From: Candidatus Jidaibacter sp.
GTDB lineage: Bacteria > Pseudomonadota > Alphaproteobacteria > Rickettsiales > Midichloriaceae
DNA: 11,046 nt
Reading direction: 5' to 3'
Assembly: GCA_021298045.1 (NCBI GenBank)
Contig: JAJTHY010000162.1
Span: 1-11,046, forward strand
In this document: one piece after another, positions 1 to 6,383 of the stretch
How positions within the stretch are numbered: position 1 is the first letter of the stretch
How the letters are laid out: every line of letters starts with the position of its first letter
The notes under the pieces: model-generated
What the model was told of the DNA's origin: nothing
The model's input: only the letters and a program-made list of their open reading frames with translations
The model's database searches: none
Program-made: the position numbers and the translations under genes

Positions 1-155
1 ATAGCTAAACCCTTATAAAATGGCTATGAAAAATACAACAAATCTCCACCTCTTAGTCATCCTCGCTATTGCTTGGGATCTTAAGATTCCTGAACTGCGT
101 GCGGAATGACAATTAAAGCAAAAACCGTGCCTTTTTTGTAGTTTAATTAGCTATA
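1..155 (+). repeat. Dispersed ~155-bp palindrome-cored repeat, copy A
   Basis: This stretch matches the reverse complement of 7194-7347 with only a handful of substitutions and one single-base indel, so it is a repeated element in inverted orientation. It begins ATAGCTAAACCC (the first T is probably cut off by the window edge) and ends TTTAATTAGCTATA, giving short terminal inverted repeats of about nine bases (TATAGCTAA). Its core is a degenerate palindrome with arms starting GTCAT and a centre at ATCTTAAGAT. No open reading frame of note lies in it. It resembles a non-autonomous MITE or the palindromic repeats known from Rickettsiales; the family name is not known to me. Confidence 0.85.
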
Positions 156-157
156 TG

Positions 158-195
158 CCTGGATCCCCAAGGTGGACAAGCCACCTCAGGATGAC
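158..195. repeat. GTCATCC/GGATCCA hairpin repeat
   Basis: A short intergenic hairpin repeat. The stem is AGGTGG (170-175) with CCACCT (181-186) around the loop ACAAG, continued after a small internal mismatch by ATCC (163-166) with GGAT (189-192). Read on the minus strand it starts GTCATCCT and ends GGGGATCCAGG, the same outer sequence as the repeat at 11021-11046, but with a different interior. It lies directly after copy A. Confidence 0.6.
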
Positions 196-320
196 TTTTT
201 ATGCAATTTTTTATGCTCTTTTTATATAGATTTAGCTATACAAACCAAAACTAAAGAATTGCCTAAGTATCAATTATGTTGTAGATAAATAGCTAGGATA
301 TTTTTTCTAGATACTTACTT
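196..320. other. Rest of the gene-free left edge, nuoH leader
   Basis: Together with the two repeats before it, this completes a 320-bp stretch without a gene. Near 196-215 there are loosely repeated TTTTTATGC-like words. At 231-243 the string TTTAGCTATACAA recurs exactly at 7339-7351, the outer end of repeat copy B, so a second repeat terminus lies here and the cluster is probably nested. A weak sigma70-like pair, TTGCCT (259-264) and TAGATA (282-287) with a 17-bp spacer, could drive nuoH but matches consensus poorly. No Shine-Dalgarno sequence lies at normal distance from the nuoH start. Confidence 0.5.
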
Positions 321-1301
321 ATGGAATTAGCGATAGCTATTGTTGCAAAAATCTTAATGTTGGTTATACCACTCATTTTAAGTGTAGCATATTTAACATA
401 TGCTGAACGCAAGGTGATCGGCGCTATGCAACTTAGGAAAGGCCCTAACGTTGTGGGACCATTTGGATTATTGCAGCCGATAGCAGACGCTGTAAAGTTA
501 ATTTTTAAAGAGCCCATCATACCAAGTGGGGCAGATAAAATTCTATTTCTACTAGCTCCCGCACTTACATTCTCTCTTGCAATGCTCGGCTGGGCTGTAA
601 TTCCGGTTACGGAAAATTTTGTAATTGCAGATATTAATGTTGGAGTTTTGTACCTTCTAGCCGTTTCATCATTAGGTGTGTACGGCGTTATTATAGCAGG
701 ATGGGCAAGTAATTCTAAATATGCATTCTTAGGGGCTATTCGCTCTGCAGCTCAGATGGTTTCTTACGAAGTAGCTATAGGCTTCACCATTATATGCGTG
801 CTTCTTTATACCCAAACTTTAAATTTAAACGCTATTGTTGAATCTCACAAGCACATGCCCCTTTACATGGAGCTACTTCTCTTACCTATGTTTGTGGTGT
901 TTTTCATCTCAATTTTAGCAGAAACTAATAGACACCCCTTTGACCTACCAGAGGCAGAAGCAGAACTTGTTGCAGGGTATAACGTTGAATATTCATCTAT
1001 GCCATTTGCGCTATTCTTCCTAGGAGAATATGCCAATATGATTTTGATGAGTTCAATAGCTGTAATACTATTTTTGGGCGGGTGGCTACCACCTTTTAAT
1101 TTAGAATTCTTAACGTTTATCCCTGGCTTTATCTGGTTTGCACTTAAAGTGTGCTTTATCCTCTTTTTATTCATTTGGGTGAGAGCTGCATTTCCTAGAT
1201 ATCGTTATGACCAGCTAATGCGCCTTGGTTGGAAAATATTCCTCCCCCTCACCCTTGTTTGGGTAATCTTAATTTCCTCAGTAGTGTTTTTTGTTCGCTA
1301 A
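321..1301 (+). CDS. nuoH: NADH-quinone oxidoreductase subunit H
   Basis: NuoH is the membrane subunit of respiratory complex I at the junction with the hydrophilic arm. It forms much of the quinone-binding chamber and couples quinone reduction to proton pumping. The 326 residues are of normal family length and almost entirely hydrophobic helices. Diagnostic conserved segments are visible: YAERKVIGAMQLRKGPN (27-43) running into GPFGLLQPIADAVKL (46-60), the acidic quinone-chamber loop AETNRHPFDLPEAEAELVAG (200-219), and WVRAAFPRYRYDQLM (286-300) near the C-terminus. The ATG start agrees with the family N-terminus, although no clear ribosome-binding site precedes it. nuoH normally sits between nuoG and nuoI; here neither is adjacent. 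It is preceded by repeats and converges on an unrelated gene 12 bp past its stop. Confidence 0.97.
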   Translation: MELAIAIVAKILMLVIPLILSVAYLTYAERKVIGAMQLRKGPNVVGPFGLLQPIADAVKLIFKEPIIPSGADKILFLLAPALTFSLAMLGWAVIPVTENFVIADINVGVLYLLAVSSLGVYGVIIAGWASNSKYAFLGAIRSAAQMVSYEVAIGFTIICVLLYTQTLNLNAIVESHKHMPLYMELLLLPMFVVFFISILAETNRHPFDLPEAEAELVAGYNVEYSSMPFALFFLGEYANMILMSSIAVILFLGGWLPPFNLEFLTFIPGFIWFALKVCFILFLFIWVRAAFPRYRYDQLMRLGWKIFLPLTLVWVILISSVVFFVR

Positions 1302-1313
1302 TGCGGCAAAGAA

Positions 1314-2156
1314 TCAATGGAACAGCGTCATGCTAGGGAGAAAGAGATTGAGATTGGGATTTGAACTTTGTATAGCATCAACCCAGTTTTCTTTTGCTTC
1401 CCAATTAGGAAAATCAATAACATTAACAATGGTTAAATCTTCTAAATGCTTTAGTTGATTAATGATATGGCTGAAAAAAACTAAATCTGTATCTAGGTAA
1501 GGAATCTTTGATGCAAAACTTAGATTTAAATACTTAAGTTGCTGGCATTTAATTAGAACAGGGAATAAGTTTGTATGGCTAATTTCATCTCGCGTTATAT
1601 AAGAAACATTTAATCTTTCAATTGAGTAAACCTTATCAGAATTTCTAATAGGTATGAAAAAAGCATCTAATGCTCCTTTAATAACATTGTTATTAGTGAA
1701 TTCAAAACTTTTTAAATTTGGTTTTAATATAAATAAATTAGCTAAATGCTCCATACTATGATGGTCAAATCCATCTTCAACCACTTTAAAGTATCTATTA
1801 TTATTTTGTTCACAATACATTATACTCACTTCATCCAAATACTTTATGCAACATAGTTGCTTAAATAAAGCTATAAAACTCCCTTTATCCAAAGACGATC
1901 CTATCAGCTTAAAAATTGAGAGATTTGAAAATATATTGCTATTATTAAAACCAAAATTAAGACCACCTATTCCATTAAAGTTAACCACCTTAATCTTGGA
2001 AATAAAAATGTCATCTAATGGTTGAATAGATGCAATGGATTGCTTTACTTCATCTTTGCCATCAACAGTGATCGTAATCTCTTGAAATTGGAAAGTACTC
2101 TGCTTAGGTTTTAATTGATTGTCACTGCCACCATTATCTTCCCGATCTCTTTTCAT
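1314..2156 (-). CDS. Leucine-rich-repeat-like protein, possible host-interaction protein
   Basis: This 280-residue protein has no clear enzyme motif. After a charged, polar N-terminus (about 1-20) it carries irregular LxxLxL-type units near residues 77-90, 104-115, 145-157, 177-190, 205-217 (QQLKYLNLSFASKI) and 235-249 (KHLEDLTIVNVIDF), many spaced by 27-32 residues, as in ribonuclease-inhibitor-like LRRs. No signal peptide or membrane segment is seen, so it is cytosolic or exported by a signal-independent route. I chose the second ATG because AAAGGA lies 5 bases before it; an upstream in-frame ATG at 2162 would sit only 2 bases from that site. LRR proteins in intracellular bacteria are often eukaryote-facing effectors, which is an inference here. 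It converges on nuoH with a 12-bp gap. Confidence 0.7.
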   Translation of the reverse strand: MKRDREDNGGSDNQLKPKQSTFQFQEITITVDGKDEVKQSIASIQPLDDIFISKIKVVNFNGIGGLNFGFNNSNIFSNLSIFKLIGSSLDKGSFIALFKQLCCIKYLDEVSIMYCEQNNNRYFKVVEDGFDHHSMEHLANLFILKPNLKSFEFTNNNVIKGALDAFFIPIRNSDKVYSIERLNVSYITRDEISHTNLFPVLIKCQQLKYLNLSFASKIPYLDTDLVFFSHIINQLKHLEDLTIVNVIDFPNWEAKENWVDAIQSSNPNLNLFLPSMTLFH

Positions 2157-2204
2157 AGCCATCCTTTAAAATTCTTTGGAGCGTAACATATATCTTTTTC
2201 ATTT

Positions 2205-2234
2205 AAGATAAAGGAATTTTTTCTATAATTTCAA
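2205..2234 (-). promoter_or_regulatory. Possible promoter of the LRR-like gene
   Basis: On the minus strand TTGAAA (2229-2234) and TATCTT (2205-2210) are separated by 18 bp, about 50 bases upstream of the start of the LRR-like gene. The -10 match is only 4 of 6, and the region is AT-rich, so chance matches are likely. Confidence 0.3.
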
Positions 2235-2254
2235 AAAATTATCTTATACAAAAT

Positions 2255-2275
2255 AAAAAATGAAGCTCAGCCTCA
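2255..2275 (-). terminator. Rho-independent terminator of the rpmB unit
   Basis: On the minus strand TGAGGC and GCTTCA form a 6-bp stem with one G-T pair around the loop TGA, followed directly by six T residues. It lies about 45 bases past the stop of the membrane-protein gene, where the end of an rpmB transcript is expected. The stem is short, so it may be a weak terminator. Confidence 0.5.
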
Positions 2276-2320
2276 AGAAAAGAAGCGCTTTAAACATCTC
2301 TAATATTAATTGCGGGCACC

Positions 2321-3013
2321 TTACTTAGGTTGGGAATATATGTTATTAACGTAGTTACAACCAAGAGTTATTACAGCAACTTTTTTGCAAACAGATATGA
2401 TGAGGCTTTCTACGCTGTTACACGAAAAATATATGTTAACCACATGGCTTGCAGTGCCGCAATCAATACTTGGTGTCACATAATTGCCATAAAAAAAGTT
2501 GTACTTGCCAGTAAACAAGCCATTGAGCATGGCGCCTACAATTCCGCAAGATATAGCACCAGCTGCAAGTGGAAAGATATTGTAAGAAGAACCAGAGCCG
2601 GCAAAGTATCCGAAGCCAGCAGTGCATATGGAGGCCATAAATCCTTTGCTTCCTGAAGGGGACATCTGTTGTTCGTTTGGTTCACCTTCGCCAACATCTT
2701 GTGAGCTATCAAGGGATGCACCGTTACCAAGTTTAAAAAAGCAGAATGCGCCCAAAGCAGTGGTTGCACACGCAGCAGCGATTGCTAAAAATGAGGAGAA
2801 TGGCGCAGGGCCCGTAGATACAAGATACGAGTCACCACTTAATGATATGTCATTAAAACTATTAGGACTATTACTGAAAATGATGTTTGGACTAGTTGAA
2901 CTGCTCAGTGTATATGCTAAGTACCCAACTAAGGAACATGCTAAAACAGAAAGTCCCAGATTAATAGAAAAGCAGCCTTTTTTGTTATTTTGTAAAGCTA
3001 CAGAACCGCCCAT
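2321..3013 (-). CDS. Unknown glycine/alanine-rich multi-pass membrane protein
   Basis: I do not recognise this 230-residue protein. It has a short basic N-terminus (KK at 11-12), then clear hydrophobic segments at about 16-36, 72-93 and 146-167, with weaker ones near 124-140 and 202-219. A polar, acidic linker (about 96-122) separates the second and third. Small residues dominate the helices (for example AAGAISCGIVGAML, 150-163), suggesting tight helix packing, and there are about ten cysteines. The start lies 5 bp after the rpmB stop codon without a strong ribosome-binding site, so its translation may be coupled to that of L28. Long open frames also exist on the opposite strand, but they lack a plausible protein character, while this one has membrane-protein composition. 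Function unknown; an inner-membrane location is inferred. Confidence 0.65.
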   Translation of the reverse strand: MGGSVALQNNKKGCFSINLGLSVLACSLVGYLAYTLSSSTSPNIIFSNSPNSFNDISLSGDSYLVSTGPAPFSSFLAIAAACATTALGAFCFFKLGNGASLDSSQDVGEGEPNEQQMSPSGSKGFMASICTAGFGYFAGSGSSYNIFPLAAGAISCGIVGAMLNGLFTGKYNFFYGNYVTPSIDCGTASHVVNIYFSCNSVESLIISVCKKVAVITLGCNYVNNIYSQPK

Positions 3014-3018
3014 TGCAA

Positions 3019-3315
3019 TTACGCAGAAGCGGCTTTCTTAACCTTAACCACTTTTGCCTTCAACTTTTTAGCTTCGTCAGCTAGTTTAGATGCAGGGGTG
3101 GTAAGTAGAAAGTTATCTATGCCATCATTATGTTCAATGGTACGCACGCTGCTAGGTGTTAACCTTAGGCGAATAGATTTTTTCAAGATTTCGCTGAAGA
3201 ACGATACAATTTGCAAATTAGGCAAGAATCTTCTTCTAGTTTTTCTATTAGAGTGAGATACCTTATTCCCAACCATAATGCCTTTTTTACCGTCAACAGA
3301 ACAAGCGCGTGTCAT
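3019..3315 (-). CDS. rpmB: 50S ribosomal protein L28
   Basis: L28 is a small basic protein of the large ribosomal subunit. The protein shows the family signature KGIMVGNKVSHSNRKTRRRF (11-30), followed by LPNLQ (31-35), and ends in the usual lysine/alanine-rich tail. From the chosen ATG it is 98 residues, close to the length of rickettsial L28, and begins MTRAC like the typical M(A/S)RxC. Upstream in-frame ATG (3330) and TTG (3339) codons would add 5 or 8 residues not expected in the family. Only one cysteine is present, so it seems to be of the zinc-independent type. It is the first gene of an apparent two-gene unit with the unknown membrane protein behind it. Confidence 0.93.
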   Translation of the reverse strand: MTRACSVDGKKGIMVGNKVSHSNRKTRRRFLPNLQIVSFFSEILKKSIRLRLTPSSVRTIEHNDGIDNFLLTTPASKLADEAKKLKAKVVKVKKAASA

Positions 3316-3351
3316 TTTATCTGAAACCATTATAAACAATTAAGTATGCCA

Positions 3352-3379
3352 ATTATGCTCAATAATTCAAAATGTTCAA
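3352..3379 (-). promoter_or_regulatory. Possible rpmB promoter
   Basis: On the minus strand TTGAAC (3374-3379) and CATAAT (3352-3357) are spaced by 16 bp. The -10 matches consensus at 5 of 6 positions and the -35 at 4 of 6. The pair lies about 37 bases upstream of the rpmB start. Confidence 0.4.
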
Positions 3380-3398
3380 GTTTTTTCTTTTACAGGCA

Positions 3399-3427
3399 TT
3401 GAGTTAAAAGATACGGGCACTTAATAT
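3399..3427 (+). promoter_or_regulatory. Possible promoter of the 445-residue protein gene
   Basis: TTGAGT (3399-3404) and TAATAT (3422-3427) are separated by 17 bp, with 4 of 6 matches each. It would give a leader of about 75 bases that contains the direct repeat at 3454-3482. Prediction by eye in AT-rich sequence. Confidence 0.3.
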
Positions 3428-3453
3428 TTTTATAACAATATCGTGCTATCTTG

Positions 3454-3482
3454 GGTTTAGTGTGCTACATTAGGTTTAGTGT
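3454..3482 (+). repeat. GGTTTAGTGT direct repeat, possible operator
   Basis: The 10-mer GGTTTAGTGT occurs at 3454-3463 and again at 3473-3482, a 19-bp period close to two helical turns. Each is followed by a related word (GCTAC, then TGTAGC). The pair is 28-56 bases upstream of the start of the 445-residue gene. The spacing suits a dimeric DNA-binding protein, but this is inference. Confidence 0.4.
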
Positions 3483-3509
3483 TTTGTAGCTATTTAATTA
3501 GAGGCGATT

Positions 3510-4847
3510 ATGTTTGGGAGCAAGATCGATATAGGATTCTTAGTTTACACACTTCCTTATATGGAAGATCTGCAGTTAATTAAAAATATTGGTTCTGCAC
3601 TTACAGAACTTGCTGACAAGAATATGTCAGAGCTCACATTACTTAAAGAAAGTAAAAAACTATCTGGTATTGACCAATTTATAAATGATCAGGAAGACGC
3701 AGATACAATCGGCATGCAGCTCCTAAAATTAACTGTTAGCAATTTATATGACGATATTATCAAAGACTTCATTAACCCTCTTAGAGTTTCAGTAGATTCT
3801 GGCTGCGAGGATTTTAAATCCTTCCTAGAGCATAAACTTAATTTCTCTGGCGCAAACAAAGAGCAAATTTTGGCTGAATATATAGGTAATTTTTTGTTAA
3901 TGACTATTGGGCGCGATCGGAAGACAAACACTGTCAAAATGGATGCGCTAGCCTTATATATAGAAAATTATATTTCAGCAATACTTTCCTCTGGTGCATT
4001 GAACTGGGAAGAGATGCAAAAATTTCTTATGCATTCATTGCATTATATTCCGGAACAAATCCTTTCAGATACGAGATATCGCGAAAAGTATTATTACTTA
4101 AAGGGCTTGGGGGAATTTAGTAGGACGTATAAAGATTTCACCACTAGGGATGACTCAATATCAATTGAAGCTAAATATCAAAATACACTTTGTGATAAAC
4201 TGAAAAAACTTAATGAAAAATTTACGGCTACCCAAAAGAAGTTTGAAGAAAAAAAAGTGGCTATATCAAAAGAACACAAATACAAGACATATACTGCAAA
4301 AATGCTATGCGAATTTGTGCCTTTATTAGTAATGTTAACTGCTTTTTGCATTATACGAAAAAAGCCTGAACCTATGTATATAGCAAGCGCCGCAATACTT
4401 ATAGCCAACAATACCGGAATTTCAACCGCACTTAAATGGATTTACTCAATAAACCATAGCTATAAGAATAAATATGCCATTTTAGTTACATTGTTTACTT
4501 TAGTAAAAACGGCTTACAGGATTGAGCCTATAGAGGATTATAGGTTGGTATTTGGCATACCTGCCCTTATGCTTGCTTGCTCATATTTGTACACCTCTTA
4601 TTTTGATTGGAAGGAGAATTCTTTATGTGATGAAATTACAAAAAAAGAGGAAAAGGCAATAACTGATCATAACTCTAAAGCCGCGAAAATAACAGAACGT
4701 ATTAAATCAGATAAAGAAAGATTCATCAAATGCTATAAAGACTCGTTCGTAAAAATATTGAGGGACTCGGAAGTAGATATAACCGAGTATGCAATCACTA
4801 GACAAATTGTTCCATATGAGAAAAGTTATAGTACCCCACACTTATGA
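3510..4847 (+). CDS. Unknown coiled-coil and membrane protein
   Basis: I do not recognise this 445-residue protein. Residues 1-220 look soluble and alpha-helical. A lysine/glutamate-rich segment at about 221-255 is likely coiled coil. A hydrophobic block follows with probable membrane segments near 267-283, 289-311, 322-337 and 346-365. A second charged, coiled-coil-like stretch covers about 371-405, before a C-terminal tail ending STPHL. No catalytic motif stands out. The start is well supported: GAGG sits 5 bases before the ATG. The last six codons and the stop lie inside the left terminal repeat of the 4828-4982 element, so the present C-terminus was probably created by an insertion. Helical and coiled-coil membrane proteins occur among effectors and envelope proteins of intracellular bacteria, but nothing here proves such a role. 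Confidence 0.75.
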   Translation: MFGSKIDIGFLVYTLPYMEDLQLIKNIGSALTELADKNMSELTLLKESKKLSGIDQFINDQEDADTIGMQLLKLTVSNLYDDIIKDFINPLRVSVDSGCEDFKSFLEHKLNFSGANKEQILAEYIGNFLLMTIGRDRKTNTVKMDALALYIENYISAILSSGALNWEEMQKFLMHSLHYIPEQILSDTRYREKYYYLKGLGEFSRTYKDFTTRDDSISIEAKYQNTLCDKLKKLNEKFTATQKKFEEKKVAISKEHKYKTYTAKMLCEFVPLLVMLTAFCIIRKKPEPMYIASAAILIANNTGISTALKWIYSINHSYKNKYAILVTLFTLVKTAYRIEPIEDYRLVFGIPALMLACSYLYTSYFDWKENSLCDEITKKEEKAITDHNSKAAKITERIKSDKERFIKCYKDSFVKILRDSEVDITEYAITRQIVPYEKSYSTPHL

Positions 4848-4982
4848 TACTCCGACTAAAAATGCATACTATGTTCTTGAGTGATTGAGTCTGCATAGCC
4901 TATAGCATTTGGTTTTTCACCCGCTATTCTATTCAAACTCAGTCGCTTACGCTACTTCTTTATAATAAGTGTGGGGTACTAT
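4828..4982. mobile_element. MITE-like element with 18-bp terminal inverted repeats
   Basis: ATAGTACCCCACACTTAT at 4828-4845 is repeated as its exact reverse complement at 4965-4982, bounding a 119-bp interior. Inside, GATTGAGTCTGCATAG (4883-4898) pairs imperfectly (13 of 16) with the inverse of 4929-4944, giving a second stem. There is no coding capacity, so it would be a non-autonomous element or an insertion-sequence remnant. A TA lies at each outer edge (TAGTACC...GGTACTA), compatible with a TA-targeting family such as IS630/mariner, but that assignment is a guess. The left repeat contains the stop of the upstream gene. A perfect TATAAT at 4961-4966 next to the right repeat could act as a -10 for the MFS gene, although no good -35 is placed upstream. 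Confidence 0.7.
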
Positions 4983-4998
4983 TGTGTGGGGTACTATT
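4969..4998 (+). repeat. 15-bp tandem duplication of the element end
   Basis: GTGTGGGGTACTATT occurs twice head to tail, at 4969-4983 and 4984-4998. The first copy overlaps the right terminal repeat of the MITE-like element; the second ends directly before the GGAGG ribosome-binding site of the MFS gene. It may be a slippage product or the footprint of a second insertion. Confidence 0.85.
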
Positions 4999-5012
4999 GG
5001 AGGTCATGCATC

Positions 5013-6221
5013 ATGACTAAACAAAGTTTAAATGCAATAAAAATATTAAGCATCACCGGGTTAGGAAATCTTTCAGAACTTTATAATTTCACATTGTTTG
5101 CAGTTTTAATGCCAATATTGGTTGTAAATTTTTTCCCACATAACACCTATGAAACAAGCATTATAATTGGTTACGCTGCATTTGCTGCATCATTTATGAT
5201 CGCTCCCCTTGGTTCTATTTTTTGGGGATATATTGGCGATAAATTTGGCAGTAGCCGCATATTTAAGTTCTCCTTATTGCTTATGTCGCTTCCATCTCTT
5301 ATCATCTCAACTCTTCCAACCTATGAGGAAGTTGGAGCACTTGCACCCATACTTTTAATTTCACTTCGGATGCTGCAAAGCTTTAGTGCCTCTGGGGAGA
5401 TTCTCTCTTCCAAAATTTATGCATTCGATAGCTTAGGATCAAAAAATAATTTGCTCGCATCTGGAATTATTTCATCCTTTGGAGCAATTGGGGTATTGCT
5501 TTCCATGTACTTTGGTGGATATATAAGTGCAAGCTCTAACCCAAATTTATGGCGGCTACCATTTTTGATTGGTGGGATAAGCACAATTTTAATTTTGCTT
5601 TTCAGAATCGTCTTATATAAGTCTAAAGAGATGCCTACTACACAAAAGAATACCGTTACCATGTCATCAGTTTTTAAGGTGATAATTGAAGACCCAAAAG
5701 TTTCTCTGAAAACATTTATGGTCAGTGCATTACTTGGAGTTCTATCTTATTTCATGCATGGTTTTATTGTAAGCTTTCAATTCTCGCATTTAGGATATGA
5801 CTTAAACTTCGCATACTATACAATAAAACTAGGGTTATTCAGCACGTGCATATTTGCTGTGCTTAGCGGTATTTATTTTAAAAATATTGAGGAGTTCAAA
5901 AAAACTATATTAATAACCTCTATAGTATTTCCATTGCTATATTTATTATTGCTGCTCAAGGATCCGCTAATTGCATCAATTACGATATTTTGTATGGGCG
6001 GGTTACTTGGCGTATTTGCAACATTAAGCGGTGTTTATGTAATTAAATCCTTCTCACACGAAAAACGCTGTAGAGGGGCTTTGCTTGTGAATGCATCTGG
6101 CATTGCTATTTTTGGAGGCTTAACACCTCTTGCAATGACATTTTCTGCAAACATTAATTTAATTTTACCCGGGGTTTTATTAATGCTATTTATTGCTATT
6201 ACATATAAATTATTAGATTAG
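5013..6221 (+). CDS. MFS transporter, MHS/ProP-like family
   Basis: A probable inner-membrane proton-coupled symporter of about 12 helices and 402 residues, near family length. Features of the metabolite:H+ symporter (ProP-like) branch are visible: an N-terminal GNLSELYNFTLF (18-29, compare GNxxEWYDFxLY), the MFS motif GYIGDKFGSSR (72-82) in the first cytoplasmic loop, LPTYEEVGALAPILL (101-115), RMLQSFSASGE (119-129, family RxLQGFSxGGE) and WRLPFLIGG (180-188). The substrate cannot be read from sequence; relatives carry proline, betaine, ketoglutarate or other organic acids. I start at the ATG preceded by GGAGG nine bases upstream; a longer frame would begin at a GTG within the 15-bp tandem duplication. 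coaX lies downstream on the same strand, but a 162-bp gap filled by a palindromic element separates them. Confidence 0.85.
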   Translation: MTKQSLNAIKILSITGLGNLSELYNFTLFAVLMPILVVNFFPHNTYETSIIIGYAAFAASFMIAPLGSIFWGYIGDKFGSSRIFKFSLLLMSLPSLIISTLPTYEEVGALAPILLISLRMLQSFSASGEILSSKIYAFDSLGSKNNLLASGIISSFGAIGVLLSMYFGGYISASSNPNLWRLPFLIGGISTILILLFRIVLYKSKEMPTTQKNTVTMSSVFKVIIEDPKVSLKTFMVSALLGVLSYFMHGFIVSFQFSHLGYDLNFAYYTIKLGLFSTCIFAVLSGIYFKNIEEFKKTILITSIVFPLLYLLLLLKDPLIASITIFCMGGLLGVFATLSGVYVIKSFSHEKRCRGALLVNASGIAIFGGLTPLAMTFSANINLILPGVLLMLFIAITYKLLD

Positions 6222-6381
6222 TAATACTAAATCTAAAAAATAAGTTAGCAGATGTGCTTAGATTATTAGAAAATGCGCAGTGAAAAAAGGTGTCAATATG
6301 TCAATATTAATAGCTTTTTTATCAAGTGATTTTATAATAAGATATCCGCATATGTTAACTTCTTTTTTAGATTTAGTATTA
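6222..6381. repeat. 160-bp full-length imperfect palindrome, MITE-like
   Basis: TAATACTAAATCTAAAAAA (6222-6240) is the exact reverse complement of 6363-6381. The two 80-base halves continue to align without any gap to the centre, at roughly three quarters identity, with similarity falling inwards. The whole element would therefore form one long hairpin as single-stranded DNA or RNA. The centre holds GTCAATAT twice (6292-6299 and 6300-6307). It begins immediately after the MFS stop codon and ends two bases before the coaX ATG, with TA at both ends. It contains TATAAT at 6333-6338, which may serve coaX as a -10, though no convincing -35 accompanies it. No coding potential. Confidence 0.8.
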
Positions 6382-6383
6382 AA

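Noticed and set aside
1..241. CRISPR array or tandem repeat array in the left repeat cluster
   Set aside because: There are no regularly spaced identical repeats with unique spacers; the structure is one dispersed element plus a hairpin repeat.
1302..1313. Terminator between nuoH and the LRR-like gene
   Set aside because: The 12-bp gap has no stem-loop or T run; any terminator must lie inside the opposite gene.
2330..3041. Two plus-strand open frames (108 and 139 residues) opposite the unknown membrane protein
   Set aside because: They overlap each other and the minus-strand gene, lack ribosome-binding sites and have no coherent domain or membrane pattern; the minus-strand frame has clear membrane segments and sits behind rpmB.
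3316..3339. Longer rpmB start (TTG 3339 or ATG 3330)
   Set aside because: L28 proteins begin M-x-R-x-C; the extra residues are not expected and no ribosome-binding site supports them.
4846..4964. Transposase remnant inside the MITE-like element
   Set aside because: Short translations of both strands gave only interrupted fragments with no recognisable transposase motif.
4971..5012. Longer MFS frame starting at a GTG 14 codons upstream
   Set aside because: Its extra codons are just the 15-bp tandem duplication; GGAGG is well placed for the ATG at 5013, and the family N-terminus fits that start.
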